The translations under genes were made by a program, and so were the position numbers. Source: CBDVAK01 sp965371945 (GTDB lineage: Bacteria > Pseudomonadota > Gammaproteobacteria > Competibacterales > JAHEDQ01). Taken from it: a DNA stretch of 25,662 nt. The notes beneath the pieces were generated by a model that was given only the letters and a program-made list of their open reading frames with translations, did no database searches and was not told the DNA's origin. Below are positions 6,831 to 14,919 of the stretch, one piece after another. The stretch lies in assembly GCA_965371945.1 (NCBI GenBank), contig CBDVAK010000010.1:1-25662 (forward strand), given 5' to 3'. Position 1 is the first letter of the stretch; every line of letters starts with the position of its first letter.

Positions 6831-9038
6831 ATGCTGCGGCTTGCCGCACACAGGAACCAGCAAGCGATGCCGCAAATGGTAACCCAAGGACGGGGAGCCG
6901 ATGGTGCTTTCGAATGTCTGGCGCTGATCTGCCGGCTTCATCATCTGGATGTCGATCTCTTCAGCATCAAGCACCGGTTCGATCTCGACCAGCGCCACCG
7001 TCGTACCGGTCTGTTGCGGGCGGCTCGCAATTGCGGACTGCGGGCCCGGGGCCTGAACGCGGGCTGGGAGCGTCTGCAGCGTGCACCGAAACCATTGATC
7101 GCCCGCCATCGGAATGGGCGTTTCGTGGTGGTATTGCGCATCATCGGCGCGACCCAATTGCTGATTCATGATCCGCGGCAAGCCAAGCCTTTGCTCCTGG
7201 AGCGGGAAGCGTTCGAACAAGGCTGGTCCGGGTATCTGTGTCTGTTTCGTCCTTGCTCCCGCGCCGGTGCTGATCGATTCGGACCGCGATGGTTTCTGTC
7301 CGCTTTGCTCAAGTATCGTCGTATATTCGGGGAGGTGCTGGTCGCCTCCCTGGTGGTGCAGCTGCTGGCTCTGATCACCCCGCTGTTCTTCCAGGTGGTC
7401 ATCGACAAGGTCCTGGTTCACCAGGGGTTGTCTACCCTGGATGTACTGGCCGTCGGTCTGCTGGCGGTGGTGATATTCGAAGCGGCGTTTGGTGCCCTGC
7501 GGGATTACCTGCTGGCGCACACATCCAATCGCGTCGATGTCGAGCTGGGGGCGCGCCTGTACCGTCATCTGCTGAGTCTGCCGCTAGCCTATTTTCGGGC
7601 GCGGCGAACCGGTGACAGCGTCGCCAGGGTGCGGGAGCTGGAGACCATTCGCGGACTGGTCACCGGTTCGCTGCTCACTGTGCTCATCGATCTGCCTTTT
7701 ACCCTGCTGTTCCTGGCCGTTCTATACGTTTACAGCCCGACCCTGACCTGGGTGGTGGCGGCGACTATTCCCTGCTACCTGGTGCTGTCGTTGGCGGTCA
7801 CCCCGGCATTGCGTTCACGACTCGAGGAGAAGTTTGCGCGCGGCGCCGACAACCAGGGCTTCCTGGTGGAATCCGTCAACGGCGTCGATACACTCAAGAG
7901 TCTGGCCGTAGAGCCGCTCATGCAGCGGCGCTGGGAACAGCAGTTGACCGACTATGTGCGCGCCTCCTTTCGGGCCACCCACCTCGGCAACCTGGCGGCC
8001 AAGAGTGCGCAGCTGGTCAGCAGGATTGCCACCGTGGGGATACTCTGGTTTGGTGCCCGTTTGGTGATGGATGGTGAGCTCAGCGTCGGGCAGTTGGTCG
8101 CCTTCAACATGCTGGCGGCCCGCGTCAGCGGGCCGGTTCTGAGGCTGGTCCAACTGTGGCAGGATTTGCAGCAGACCTCGATTTCCCTGCGCCGCCTGGC
8201 AGACATACTCGATACTCCCGGCGAGGGTGAGGGGCTTGCCGGCATTGTGCCCTCGGCGTCCGCCGACGGTCTGCTGTGCTTCGAACAGGTCGATTTCAGA
8301 TACCGTCCGGATCTGCCGCTGGCGCTTCGCGGCGTCGGTTTCAGTGCCCGACCGGGCGAGTTGGTCGGAATCGTCGGCAGCTCGGGCTCCGGCAAGAGCA
8401 CGCTGGCGAGATTGCTGCAGAGGCTGTACCTGCCCGAACGTGGCAGGGTGTTGCTCGATGGCATCGATATCCGGCAACTGGACCATGCCTGGTTGCGGCG
8501 CCAGGTTGCGGTGGTGCAGCAGGACAATCTGCTGTTCAATCTCAGTATTCGTGACAATATTGCGCTGGCCAACCCGGGCGCTGCGATGGACGCGGTGGTG
8601 TCGGCCGCCAGACTGGCCGGTGCCCACGAATTCATCATGCGGCTCCCTTACGGCTATCAGACCGAGATCGGAGAGGGCGGAGCGACGCTGTCCGGTGGGC
8701 AGAGACAGCGGATCGCGATCGCCCGTGCACTGATCGGCGATTCCAGAGTGTTGATTCTTGATGAGGCGACCAGTGCCCTGGACTATCAGTCTGAACGGCT
8801 GGTGCGTGACAACATGGCGGAGATCTGTAGAGGCCGGACCGTACTGGTTATCGCTCATCGCCTGAGTGCGGTGGAATCCGCCGATCGTATTCTGGTGTTG
8901 GAAGATGGTGGCATCGTGGAGCAGGGAACCCCTGGTGAACTGCTGGCGCTGGGTGGTCGCTATGCGCAACTTCATGCTTTGCAATCGGGCTCCCGTGACG
9001 ATGGCGGGGATCTCCTCGCCAGCAGGCAACGGGCCTGA
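6831..9038 (+). CDS. Type I secretion ABC exporter, HlyB/RtxB family, with C39-like domain
   Basis: This inner-membrane ATPase of up to 735 residues exports an unfolded protein with a C-terminal signal. A C39-peptidase-like domain spans about 20-145. Its catalytic Cys position reads Gly (DGAFEC against the usual DCGxxC), and the His position (GRFVVVL) has no His, so it is a non-cleaving CLD as in HlyB. The membrane region (about 155-440) carries the HlyB-like ALITPLFFQVVIDKVLVHQG. The nucleotide-binding domain has GSSGSGKST (516-524), LSGGQ (620-624), VLILDE (640-645) and His676. The start is uncertain: ATG 6831 lacks a Shine-Dalgarno, while ATG 6867 has AGGA 11 nt before it and fits HlyB length better. 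The adaptor follows after 2 nt. No cargo gene is nearby. Confidence 0.92.
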   Translation: MLRLAAHRNQQAMPQMVTQGRGADGAFECLALICRLHHLDVDLFSIKHRFDLDQRHRRTGLLRAARNCGLRARGLNAGWERLQRAPKPLIARHRNGRFVVVLRIIGATQLLIHDPRQAKPLLLEREAFEQGWSGYLCLFRPCSRAGADRFGPRWFLSALLKYRRIFGEVLVASLVVQLLALITPLFFQVVIDKVLVHQGLSTLDVLAVGLLAVVIFEAAFGALRDYLLAHTSNRVDVELGARLYRHLLSLPLAYFRARRTGDSVARVRELETIRGLVTGSLLTVLIDLPFTLLFLAVLYVYSPTLTWVVAATIPCYLVLSLAVTPALRSRLEEKFARGADNQGFLVESVNGVDTLKSLAVEPLMQRRWEQQLTDYVRASFRATHLGNLAAKSAQLVSRIATVGILWFGARLVMDGELSVGQLVAFNMLAARVSGPVLRLVQLWQDLQQTSISLRRLADILDTPGEGEGLAGIVPSASADGLLCFEQVDFRYRPDLPLALRGVGFSARPGELVGIVGSSGSGKSTLARLLQRLYLPERGRVLLDGIDIRQLDHAWLRRQVAVVQQDNLLFNLSIRDNIALANPGAAMDAVVSAARLAGAHEFIMRLPYGYQTEIGEGGATLSGGQRQRIAIARALIGDSRVLILDEATSALDYQSERLVRDNMAEICRGRTVLVIAHRLSAVESADRILVLEDGGIVEQGTPGELLALGGRYAQLHALQSGSRDDGGDLLASRQRA

Positions 9039-9040
9039 CC

Positions 9041-10402
9041 ATGGGGTCGGCAGCATCGCGTTCCCGCGCCCGCAGCGACCGTGAGCTGCATGAGTTTCTG
9101 CCCGGTGTGCTGGCGGTCAGCGAGTGTGCACCGTCGCCGGCGGCAGGCCGCGTCTTCTGGTTGATTATGGCGCTTCTGGGTGGCGTGCTGCTGTGGGCTT
9201 TTGTTGGTCGCGTCGATATCGTTGCGGTCGCCACCGGCAGAGTGATACCCAGTGGCTTGTCCAAACCCGTGCAATCGCAGGTCACCGGTAAGGTGCGTGC
9301 CATCCATGTCAGCGAAGGCCAGCGGGTAGAGGCGGGCGCTTTGCTGGTGGCTCTGGATCCGGTCGTCAGCGAAGCCGAAGCTGCTACCCTGCGCGAGCAG
9401 CTTGGTTATCTTCAAACCGTGGAATCCCGCATCAGGCGTCTGCTGGAGGTCACTGCGGATCGGCAGGGCCGCAGCGCGGATGTCGGCTTGAGGGCGGCGC
9501 CAGCGGCGCTCGGGGATGACCTCCAGGGCCGCTTGCTGCAGACCCAGGTGACTGAGTACCGGCAGCGCATGGAAGCCCTGGAGCAGGGTCTCGGCAGTCG
9601 AGCGCAAAGTCTCAAAAGGGTACAGTCCGGTGTTGCCAGGTACAGCCGATTGTTGCCGTTGGTCAGCGAGCGTGCCGAGGGGATACGCCGACTCACCGAG
9701 CAAAAGCTGCAAGGTCGCCATGCCTGGCTTGAGATCGAGCAACAGCGCATCGATATGGAGCAGAGTCTGGCCGAGCAGCGGCTTCGGGTCGACGAGGTAC
9801 GCGCTGACCTGGCGCGGCTGCGTGCTGAACGGAGTGCTCTGGAGGTGGAAACACGCCGCCAGTGGCTGGAACAGCTGGCGGATGCAAAACAGCGGATACG
9901 AACGCTGACACTGGAGTTGGTCAAGGCCGAGGAGCAGCTCGATCGCCAAAGCATCCGCGCACCGGTCAGCGGTGTCGTGCAACAGCTCGCGGTGCGTGCG
10001 CCCGGTGCGGTGGTGGGTGCCGGCGAGCGTCTCATGATGATTGTGCCGGATGGTGAAAAACTGCAGGTGGAGGCTTTGCTGGCCAATCGCGATATCGGCT
10101 TCGTCAGGGTCGGACAGCGTGCCGCGATCAAGGTCGAAACCTTTCAGTTCACCCGCTATGGGACGATCAACGCGACCTTGAGCAGTATTTCAGGAGACGC
10201 GCTGCCCGACGAGCACGGTGCCCTGAGCTACATGATTCGCCTGGCTTTTGATCGGCCACGTATCAAGGTCGAGGGGCGCTGGCTGCCGCTGGGGCCTGGA
10301 ATGCGGGTCGTGGCTGAGGTGCACACCGGTCAGCGGCGCATCATCGATTACCTGCTCGGTCCCCTGTTGCGCTATCGTGATGAAAGTCTGCGCGAGCGCT
10401 AG
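9041..10402 (+). CDS. Type I secretion membrane fusion protein, HlyD family
   Basis: This 453-residue periplasmic adaptor is anchored by one membrane segment (about 38-55, FWLIMALLGGVLLWAFVG) and links the ABC exporter to an outer-membrane TolC channel. After it come a first lipoyl half-motif (VTGKVRAIHVSEGQRVEAG, from 81), a long charged alpha-helical hairpin (about 110-300), the second lipoyl half (IRAPVSGVVQQL, near 304) and a beta-barrel region (LLANRDIGFVRVGQRAAIKV). The C-terminus SLRER is identical to that of E. coli HlyD, and EFLP near residue 18 is also shared. Its ATG is 2 nt past the exporter stop, so the two are cotranscribed. No TolC gene lies in the window, so the pair probably uses a TolC encoded elsewhere. 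Confidence 0.92.
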   Translation: MGSAASRSRARSDRELHEFLPGVLAVSECAPSPAAGRVFWLIMALLGGVLLWAFVGRVDIVAVATGRVIPSGLSKPVQSQVTGKVRAIHVSEGQRVEAGALLVALDPVVSEAEAATLREQLGYLQTVESRIRRLLEVTADRQGRSADVGLRAAPAALGDDLQGRLLQTQVTEYRQRMEALEQGLGSRAQSLKRVQSGVARYSRLLPLVSERAEGIRRLTEQKLQGRHAWLEIEQQRIDMEQSLAEQRLRVDEVRADLARLRAERSALEVETRRQWLEQLADAKQRIRTLTLELVKAEEQLDRQSIRAPVSGVVQQLAVRAPGAVVGAGERLMMIVPDGEKLQVEALLANRDIGFVRVGQRAAIKVETFQFTRYGTINATLSSISGDALPDEHGALSYMIRLAFDRPRIKVEGRWLPLGPGMRVVAEVHTGQRRIIDYLLGPLLRYRDESLRER

Positions 10403-10408
10403 CTCGCT

Positions 10409-10575
10409 CTAGGAGGCGGTCCGAGAACAGACTGATCTACTGCGGACAATCCTGATTGGCCATATTTCCCGATCATTTTCGTTAAATAGCGCAACTATTC
10501 GTCTCAAATGATCTAAAAATCTGACTCAATCAGGCTCGCCCTCGCTACGATCGCTATTCTCGGACCGCCTCCTAG
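10409..10575. mobile_element. Palindromic MITE-like element with 15-bp terminal inverted repeats and CTAG flanks
   Basis: The element body is 10413-10571 (159 bp). It begins GAGGCGGTCCGAGAA and ends with its exact reverse complement (10557-10571). CTAG flanks both sides (10409-10412 and 10572-10575), as a 4-bp target duplication would. Inner pairs share the same centre near 10492: CCTGATT (10451-10457) with AATCAGG (10528-10534), GATCATTT (10471-10478) with AAATGATC (10506-10513), and AATAG (10485-10489) with CTATT (10495-10499). The whole element can fold into one long imperfect hairpin. It has no ORF. It lies between converging transcripts and could act as a two-way terminator. A parental insertion sequence is not visible in the window. 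Confidence 0.75.
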
Positions 10576-11858
10576 GATCTCATCCTGGCCACCGCGCGAA
10601 AACCAATGTCACGTCGGCAGTAGGCGTTGCGCCAGTGTATCTTGTCGACCGCCCGGTAGGCCCGATCCCGCGCATCGGCGATATTCTCACCCAACGCAGT
10701 GACGCACAGTACACGACCGCCGGCGGTGACGATGCTGTCGCGGTGCAGCCGGGTCCCGGCATGAAAAACCTTGACGCCGTCATGTTCCGCGTCGTGCAGG
10801 CCGCTGATCGGGTCGCCCTGGCGGTAATCCCCGGGATAGCCCCCCGCGGCCATCACCACGCCCAGCGCGGGCAGTGGCCGCCAGTGCAGCTCGCACTCCG
10901 CGAGGCGGCTGTCGAGTGCAGCCTCGCAGAGTTCGATCAGGTCGGATTCCAGGCGCATCATGATAGGTTGGGTTTCGGGATCCCCGAAGCGGCAGTTGTA
11001 CTCCAGTACATTGGGTGTGCCGTCAGCCGATATCATGACACCGGCGTACAGAAATCCCGTGTAGGGGTACCCCTCGGCTGCCATTCCGCGCACGGTCGGG
11101 AGCATGACCTCGTCCATGATGCGCTGGTGCACGGTGGTGGTCACCACCGGTGCCGGTGAGTATGCACCCATACCACCGGTGTTCGGCCCCCGATCACCCT
11201 CGTCGCGCGCTTTGTGATCCTGCGATGTCGCCATCGGCAGCACCTGGGTCCCGTCCACCACGGCGATAAAGCTGGCTTCTTCGCCCTCCAGCATGGATTC
11301 GACCACGATTCTGCGCCCGGCCTCGCCGTGGCTCTTGCCCGACAGCATATTGTGCACGGCGGCCTCGGCGGACTCGATCGTAGCGGCCAGCACCACGCCC
11401 TTGCCGGCCGCCAGGCCGTCGGCCTTGATGACGATTGGCGCCCCCCGGCGACGAATATAGTCCAGTGCCGGCGGTGTCTCGGTAAATGTCTGGTAGCTCG
11501 CCGTCGGAATCGAGTGACGTTGTAGAAAGGCCTTGCTGAATGCTTTGGAACCTTCCAGCTGCGCCGCGCCACGGCTGGGGCCGAAACAGCGCAAGCCCGC
11601 TGCCGTGAAAGTGTCGACGATACCTGCGACCAGAGGTGCCTCCGGGCCGACGATGCTGAGATCGATGGCAGCGTTGCGAGCAAAATCCAGCAGTTTGCCG
11701 ATCGCGCGGGGATCGATGGTGACATTCTCGATGCCCGGTTCCAGCGCGGTGCCAGCATTGCCCGGTGCCACGTATACCTTCTCAACCGTCCTCGACTGCG
11801 CGGCTTTCCAGGCCAGTGCATGTTCTCGGCCGCCACCACCGATCACCAGTATTTTCAC
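10572..11858 (-). CDS. purD: Phosphoribosylamine-glycine ligase (GAR synthetase)
   Basis: This 428-residue ATP-grasp enzyme joins phosphoribosylamine and glycine, the second step of purine synthesis. It shows the N-terminal MKILVIGGGGREHALAWK, the ATP-grasp segments IVIKADGLAAGKGVV and GPNTGGMGAYSPAP, and the metal-binding EYNCRFGDPETQ. The C-terminus (RRDIGFRAVAR) is of family type. The start is GTG at 11858, with CGGAG seven bases upstream overlapping the purH stop region, so translation is probably coupled to purH. The stop codon TAG lies inside the CTAG that flanks the palindromic element, so the element borders the gene exactly without truncating it. Confidence 0.97.
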   Translation of the reverse strand: MKILVIGGGGREHALAWKAAQSRTVEKVYVAPGNAGTALEPGIENVTIDPRAIGKLLDFARNAAIDLSIVGPEAPLVAGIVDTFTAAGLRCFGPSRGAAQLEGSKAFSKAFLQRHSIPTASYQTFTETPPALDYIRRRGAPIVIKADGLAAGKGVVLAATIESAEAAVHNMLSGKSHGEAGRRIVVESMLEGEEASFIAVVDGTQVLPMATSQDHKARDEGDRGPNTGGMGAYSPAPVVTTTVHQRIMDEVMLPTVRGMAAEGYPYTGFLYAGVMISADGTPNVLEYNCRFGDPETQPIMMRLESDLIELCEAALDSRLAECELHWRPLPALGVVMAAGGYPGDYRQGDPISGLHDAEHDGVKVFHAGTRLHRDSIVTAGGRVLCVTALGENIADARDRAYRAVDKIHWRNAYCRRDIGFRAVARMRS

Positions 11859-11870
11859 CGCCTGTCTCCG

Positions 11871-13448
11871 TCAGTGCCGAAAATGCCGGATACCCGTGAA
11901 TACCATGGCCAGATCGTGTTGGTCGGCCGCTGCGATCACTTCCTCGTCACGTACCGATCCGCCGGGCTGTATCACTGCACATATGCCGGCTTCCGCGGCG
12001 GCATCGATGCTGTCCCGAAACGGGAAGAAAGCATCCGAGGCCATCGCCGCGCCTGCCACCTGCAGACCCTCGTCCGCGGCCTTGATGCCGGCAATTCTGG
12101 CCGAGTAGACCCGGCTCATCTGTCCTGCGCCGATGCCGATGGTGGCCATTGCGCGAGCGTAGACGATGGCATTGGACTTGACGAACATCGCGACTCGCCA
12201 GGCAAACTCCAGATCGGCCCATTGAGCGTCATCCGGGTGGCGTTTGCTCACCACCTTCAGGTCCCGGCGTCGTTCCACACAGCGATCCCGCTCCTGAACC
12301 AGTAGCCCGCCGCTGACCCGTTTGAAGTCGTAACCACCAAATTCCGCCGGTGCCGACCAGCCGAGGCAGCGGAGTACCCGTAGGTTTTTCTTGGCGGCCA
12401 GTACCTGCATTGCCTGCGACTCGATCTGGGGAGCGATCAGAACTTCAGCGAACTGCTGCGCCACGATGGCGTTGGCGGTGTCTGCGTCCAGCGTTGTGTT
12501 GAAGGCGATGATACCGCCAAAGGCGGAGGTTGGATCGGTTGCGTAGGCGCGTTGATAGGCATCCAGCGCCGAGCCGGCAACCGCGACTCCGCACGGGTTG
12601 GCGTGTTTGACGATCACGCACGCAGGTTGTTCGAACTGCCGCACGCACTGCAGCGCGGCGTCGGTATCGGCAACGTTGTTGTAGGAAAGCGCCTTGCCTT
12701 GCAGCTGACTCAGGCTGGCCACGGACGCTGGCGGTGCCGGTTCCTCGACATAGAAGGCAGCCTGCTGATGCGGGTTCTCTCCGTAGCGCATGGCCTGTGT
12801 GCGGCGAAATTGAAGGCTGAGCGCAGCCGGAAAGCGCTCACGCGCGCCGTCGGGGCCGATGGTTCCCAGGTAGTTGGCGATCGCACCATCATAACGAGCG
12901 GTATGCTCGAACGCCTTGACCGCCAACCGGAAACGGGTGGCGGCATCCAGGGCACCCTGATCCTGCTGCAGCCGGGCCGCCACCTGCGGGTAGTCGTCGG
13001 TGTCGACCACGACCGCGACCGCGGCGTGATTCTTGGCGGCGGCGCGGACCATGGTGGGGCCGCCGATGTCGATATTCTCGATTGCCGTCGATAAGGTGGT
13101 GTTCGCTTGCGCCACGGTTTGTTCGAAGGGATAGAGGTTGACTATGACCAGGTCGATGGCCGGAATATCGTGAGCGGACATGACCGCATCGTCGATCCCC
13201 CGCCGGCCCAGCAAGCCACCGTGAATTCGTGGGTGCAGGGTTTTCAACCGGCCTTCCATCATCTCTGGAAAACCAGTGTAGTCGGAGACTTCGGTCACCG
13301 GCAGTTGGTGCTCATTGAGCAGCCGGGCGGTGCCGCCGGTGGAGATTATTTCGACGCCCAGCTCGACCAGTTGGCCGGCGAACTCGGCAATACCGGTCTT
13401 GTCGGAAACGCTGATCAGGGCGCGCCGGATGACAATATTCTCGGTCAT
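11871..13448 (-). CDS. purH: Bifunctional AICAR transformylase / IMP cyclohydrolase
   Basis: This 525-residue enzyme (E. coli has 529) performs the last two steps of IMP synthesis. The N-terminal IMP cyclohydrolase domain (about 1-195) carries VSDKTGIAEFA, STGGTARLL, MMEGRLKTLHPRIHGG and the IENIDIGGP motif. The C-terminal formyltransferase domain carries RYGENPHQ, VKHANPCG and SDAFFPFRD. The frame is open to 13514, but homology begins at the ATG at 13448 (MTENIVIRRALIS). The upstream base run is not a clear Shine-Dalgarno. The gene lies 66 nt downstream of fis and 12 nt upstream of purD. In that gap GCGGTG (13471-13476) and CACCGC (13493-13498) can pair. Confidence 0.97.
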   Translation of the reverse strand: MTENIVIRRALISVSDKTGIAEFAGQLVELGVEIISTGGTARLLNEHQLPVTEVSDYTGFPEMMEGRLKTLHPRIHGGLLGRRGIDDAVMSAHDIPAIDLVIVNLYPFEQTVAQANTTLSTAIENIDIGGPTMVRAAAKNHAAVAVVVDTDDYPQVAARLQQDQGALDAATRFRLAVKAFEHTARYDGAIANYLGTIGPDGARERFPAALSLQFRRTQAMRYGENPHQQAAFYVEEPAPPASVASLSQLQGKALSYNNVADTDAALQCVRQFEQPACVIVKHANPCGVAVAGSALDAYQRAYATDPTSAFGGIIAFNTTLDADTANAIVAQQFAEVLIAPQIESQAMQVLAAKKNLRVLRCLGWSAPAEFGGYDFKRVSGGLLVQERDRCVERRRDLKVVSKRHPDDAQWADLEFAWRVAMFVKSNAIVYARAMATIGIGAGQMSRVYSARIAGIKAADEGLQVAGAAMASDAFFPFRDSIDAAAEAGICAVIQPGGSVRDEEVIAAADQHDLAMVFTGIRHFRH

Positions 13449-13514
13449 GATTCTCGATTCACTGCTAGTCGCGGTGGCCGTTCGCGTCCGCTCACCGCTG
13501 CTGTGGAATAACAA

Positions 13515-13784
13515 TCAGCGGGGTGATTTGTCGATATCGTATTGCTGCAGTTTCTTGCGCAAGGTGCTGCGGTTGATGCCCAGGATTTCTGATGCGCGCG
13601 TCTGGTTGCCACCGGTGTGCTCCATGACTGTGGTCAGCAACGGCTTTTCCACTTCGGCCAGTATCAGACGATAGAGGTCACAGGTGCGATGTCCGTCCAG
13701 GCGCTGAAAATAGTCGTTCAATGCTGATCTGACCTGTCGTCCCAGTGGTGCCGAGATCTGCTCGCAAGGGTTCTGGTCCTTCAT
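13515..13784 (-). CDS. fis: DNA-binding protein Fis
   Basis: This 89-residue nucleoid-associated protein acts as a homodimer to bend DNA and to activate rRNA promoters and site-specific recombination. The C-terminal helix-turn-helix GNQTRASEILGINRSTLRKK (about 59-78) is nearly canonical, and the core PLLTTVMEHTGGN precedes it. The length is slightly below E. coli Fis (98), the difference being at the N-terminus. Its ATG overlaps the dusB stop by four bases (ATGA), so translation is coupled. The dusB-fis pairing is the well-known gammaproteobacterial order and separates Fis from the NtrC-type regulators that share its domain. Confidence 0.95.
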   Translation of the reverse strand: MKDQNPCEQISAPLGRQVRSALNDYFQRLDGHRTCDLYRLILAEVEKPLLTTVMEHTGGNQTRASEILGINRSTLRKKLQQYDIDKSPR

Positions 13785-14830
13785 GCTCGTACCATCCGGT
13801 CAGCCGCGGCTGCGCCTGACTTGTCTGCCATGTTCTCGAAATAGTCACTGACCAGCTGCCGCTGGCGCCGGGCATCGCCAACTTCCCGTATTGCCTGCCA
13901 AAAGCGTTCGCTGCCCGGATGCCCGGTGCAATACCAGCGTATGTGTTTGCGGGCGATACGCACTCCGGCCCCCTCGCCGTAAAAGTGGTGCAGTTGACGT
14001 AGATGGGTCAGCAGCAACCGCTTGATTTCATAGGCATTTGGCGGATCAGGTAAGCATCCCGTGTCGAGATAGTTCCGTATCTCCCGGAATATCCACGGAC
14101 GCCCCTGCGCCGCCCTGCCGATCATGACTCCCCGAGCACCAGTATAGTCCAGGACTCGCCGCGCTTTAACCGCGGAGTCGATATCTCCGTTCGCGATCAC
14201 CGGGATCGACACCGCGCGCACGACTGTTCGGGTGGTGTCGTATTCGGCCCGGCCACGGTAGGCATCGGCACGGGTGCGGCCGTGGATCGCCAGCATGCGC
14301 ACGCCACAGTCCTCGGCGATGCGCGCAATAGCGACGGCGTTTCGGTGCGCTCGATCCCAACCGGTGCGAATCTTCAGTGTCACCGGGATATCGACTGCCG
14401 CCACTACCGCGGTAAGTATTCTGGCGACCAGGGCTTCATCCCGCAGCAGCGCTGAGCCGGCCATCACCCGGCACACTTTTTTCGCCGGGCAGCCCATGTT
14501 GATGTCGATGATTTGTGCGCCCTGATCCTGGCTGTAGCGCGCCGCGTCAGCCATCGATTCAGGATCTGTACCGGCGATTTGCACGCTCACCGGGCCGGGT
14601 TCTCCATGGTGCTCGAGCCGCAGGCGGGATTGCGCGCTGTTGCGCAGGCACGGTTTGCTGGACACCATTTCGGTGACGGTCAGGCTGGCTCCGAGGGTTC
14701 TGGCCAGACGCCTGAACGGCAGGTCGGTGACCCCGGCCATCGGTGCCAGAATCGCCCGGCCCTGCAATTCCCAGTCACCGATCCGCAGATTATGGGGGGC
14801 AGTCCACGGGTTGGTCGCAGCGCTCATCAT
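13781..14830 (-). CDS. dusB: tRNA-dihydrouridine synthase B
   Basis: This FMN-dependent TIM-barrel enzyme of 349 residues reduces uridine to dihydrouridine in the tRNA D-loop. It has LAPMAGVTDLPFR near the N-terminus, the INMGCPAKKV motif with the catalytic Cys114, LKIRTGW, IHGRTR, PVIANGDI and IGRAAQGRPWIFREI. The match to E. coli DusB is close throughout. The frame is open to 14998, but homology starts near LRIGDWEL. The tandem ATGs at 14830 and 14827 are the best candidates, though neither has a good Shine-Dalgarno, so the start is uncertain by some residues. It lies about 90 nt after prmA and overlaps fis by 4 nt. Confidence 0.93.
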   Translation of the reverse strand: MMSAATNPWTAPHNLRIGDWELQGRAILAPMAGVTDLPFRRLARTLGASLTVTEMVSSKPCLRNSAQSRLRLEHHGEPGPVSVQIAGTDPESMADAARYSQDQGAQIIDINMGCPAKKVCRVMAGSALLRDEALVARILTAVVAAVDIPVTLKIRTGWDRAHRNAVAIARIAEDCGVRMLAIHGRTRADAYRGRAEYDTTRTVVRAVSIPVIANGDIDSAVKARRVLDYTGARGVMIGRAAQGRPWIFREIRNYLDTGCLPDPPNAYEIKRLLLTHLRQLHHFYGEGAGVRIARKHIRWYCTGHPGSERFWQAIREVGDARRQRQLVSDYFENMADKSGAAAADRMVRA

Positions 14831-14919
14831 GCCGTAACGCCGAAAACGGGCGCCAGGGCAGCCACAAACCGGGATCGCTGGTGCAACCATCCCCCCGGTA
14901 GCGCCACGCGCAAGGGCAT

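Noticed and set aside
7815..9056. 413-codon open frame antisense to the ABC exporter
   Set aside because: It mirrors the nucleotide-binding domain of a well-supported gene. The translation is Gln/His/Arg-rich without domain features.
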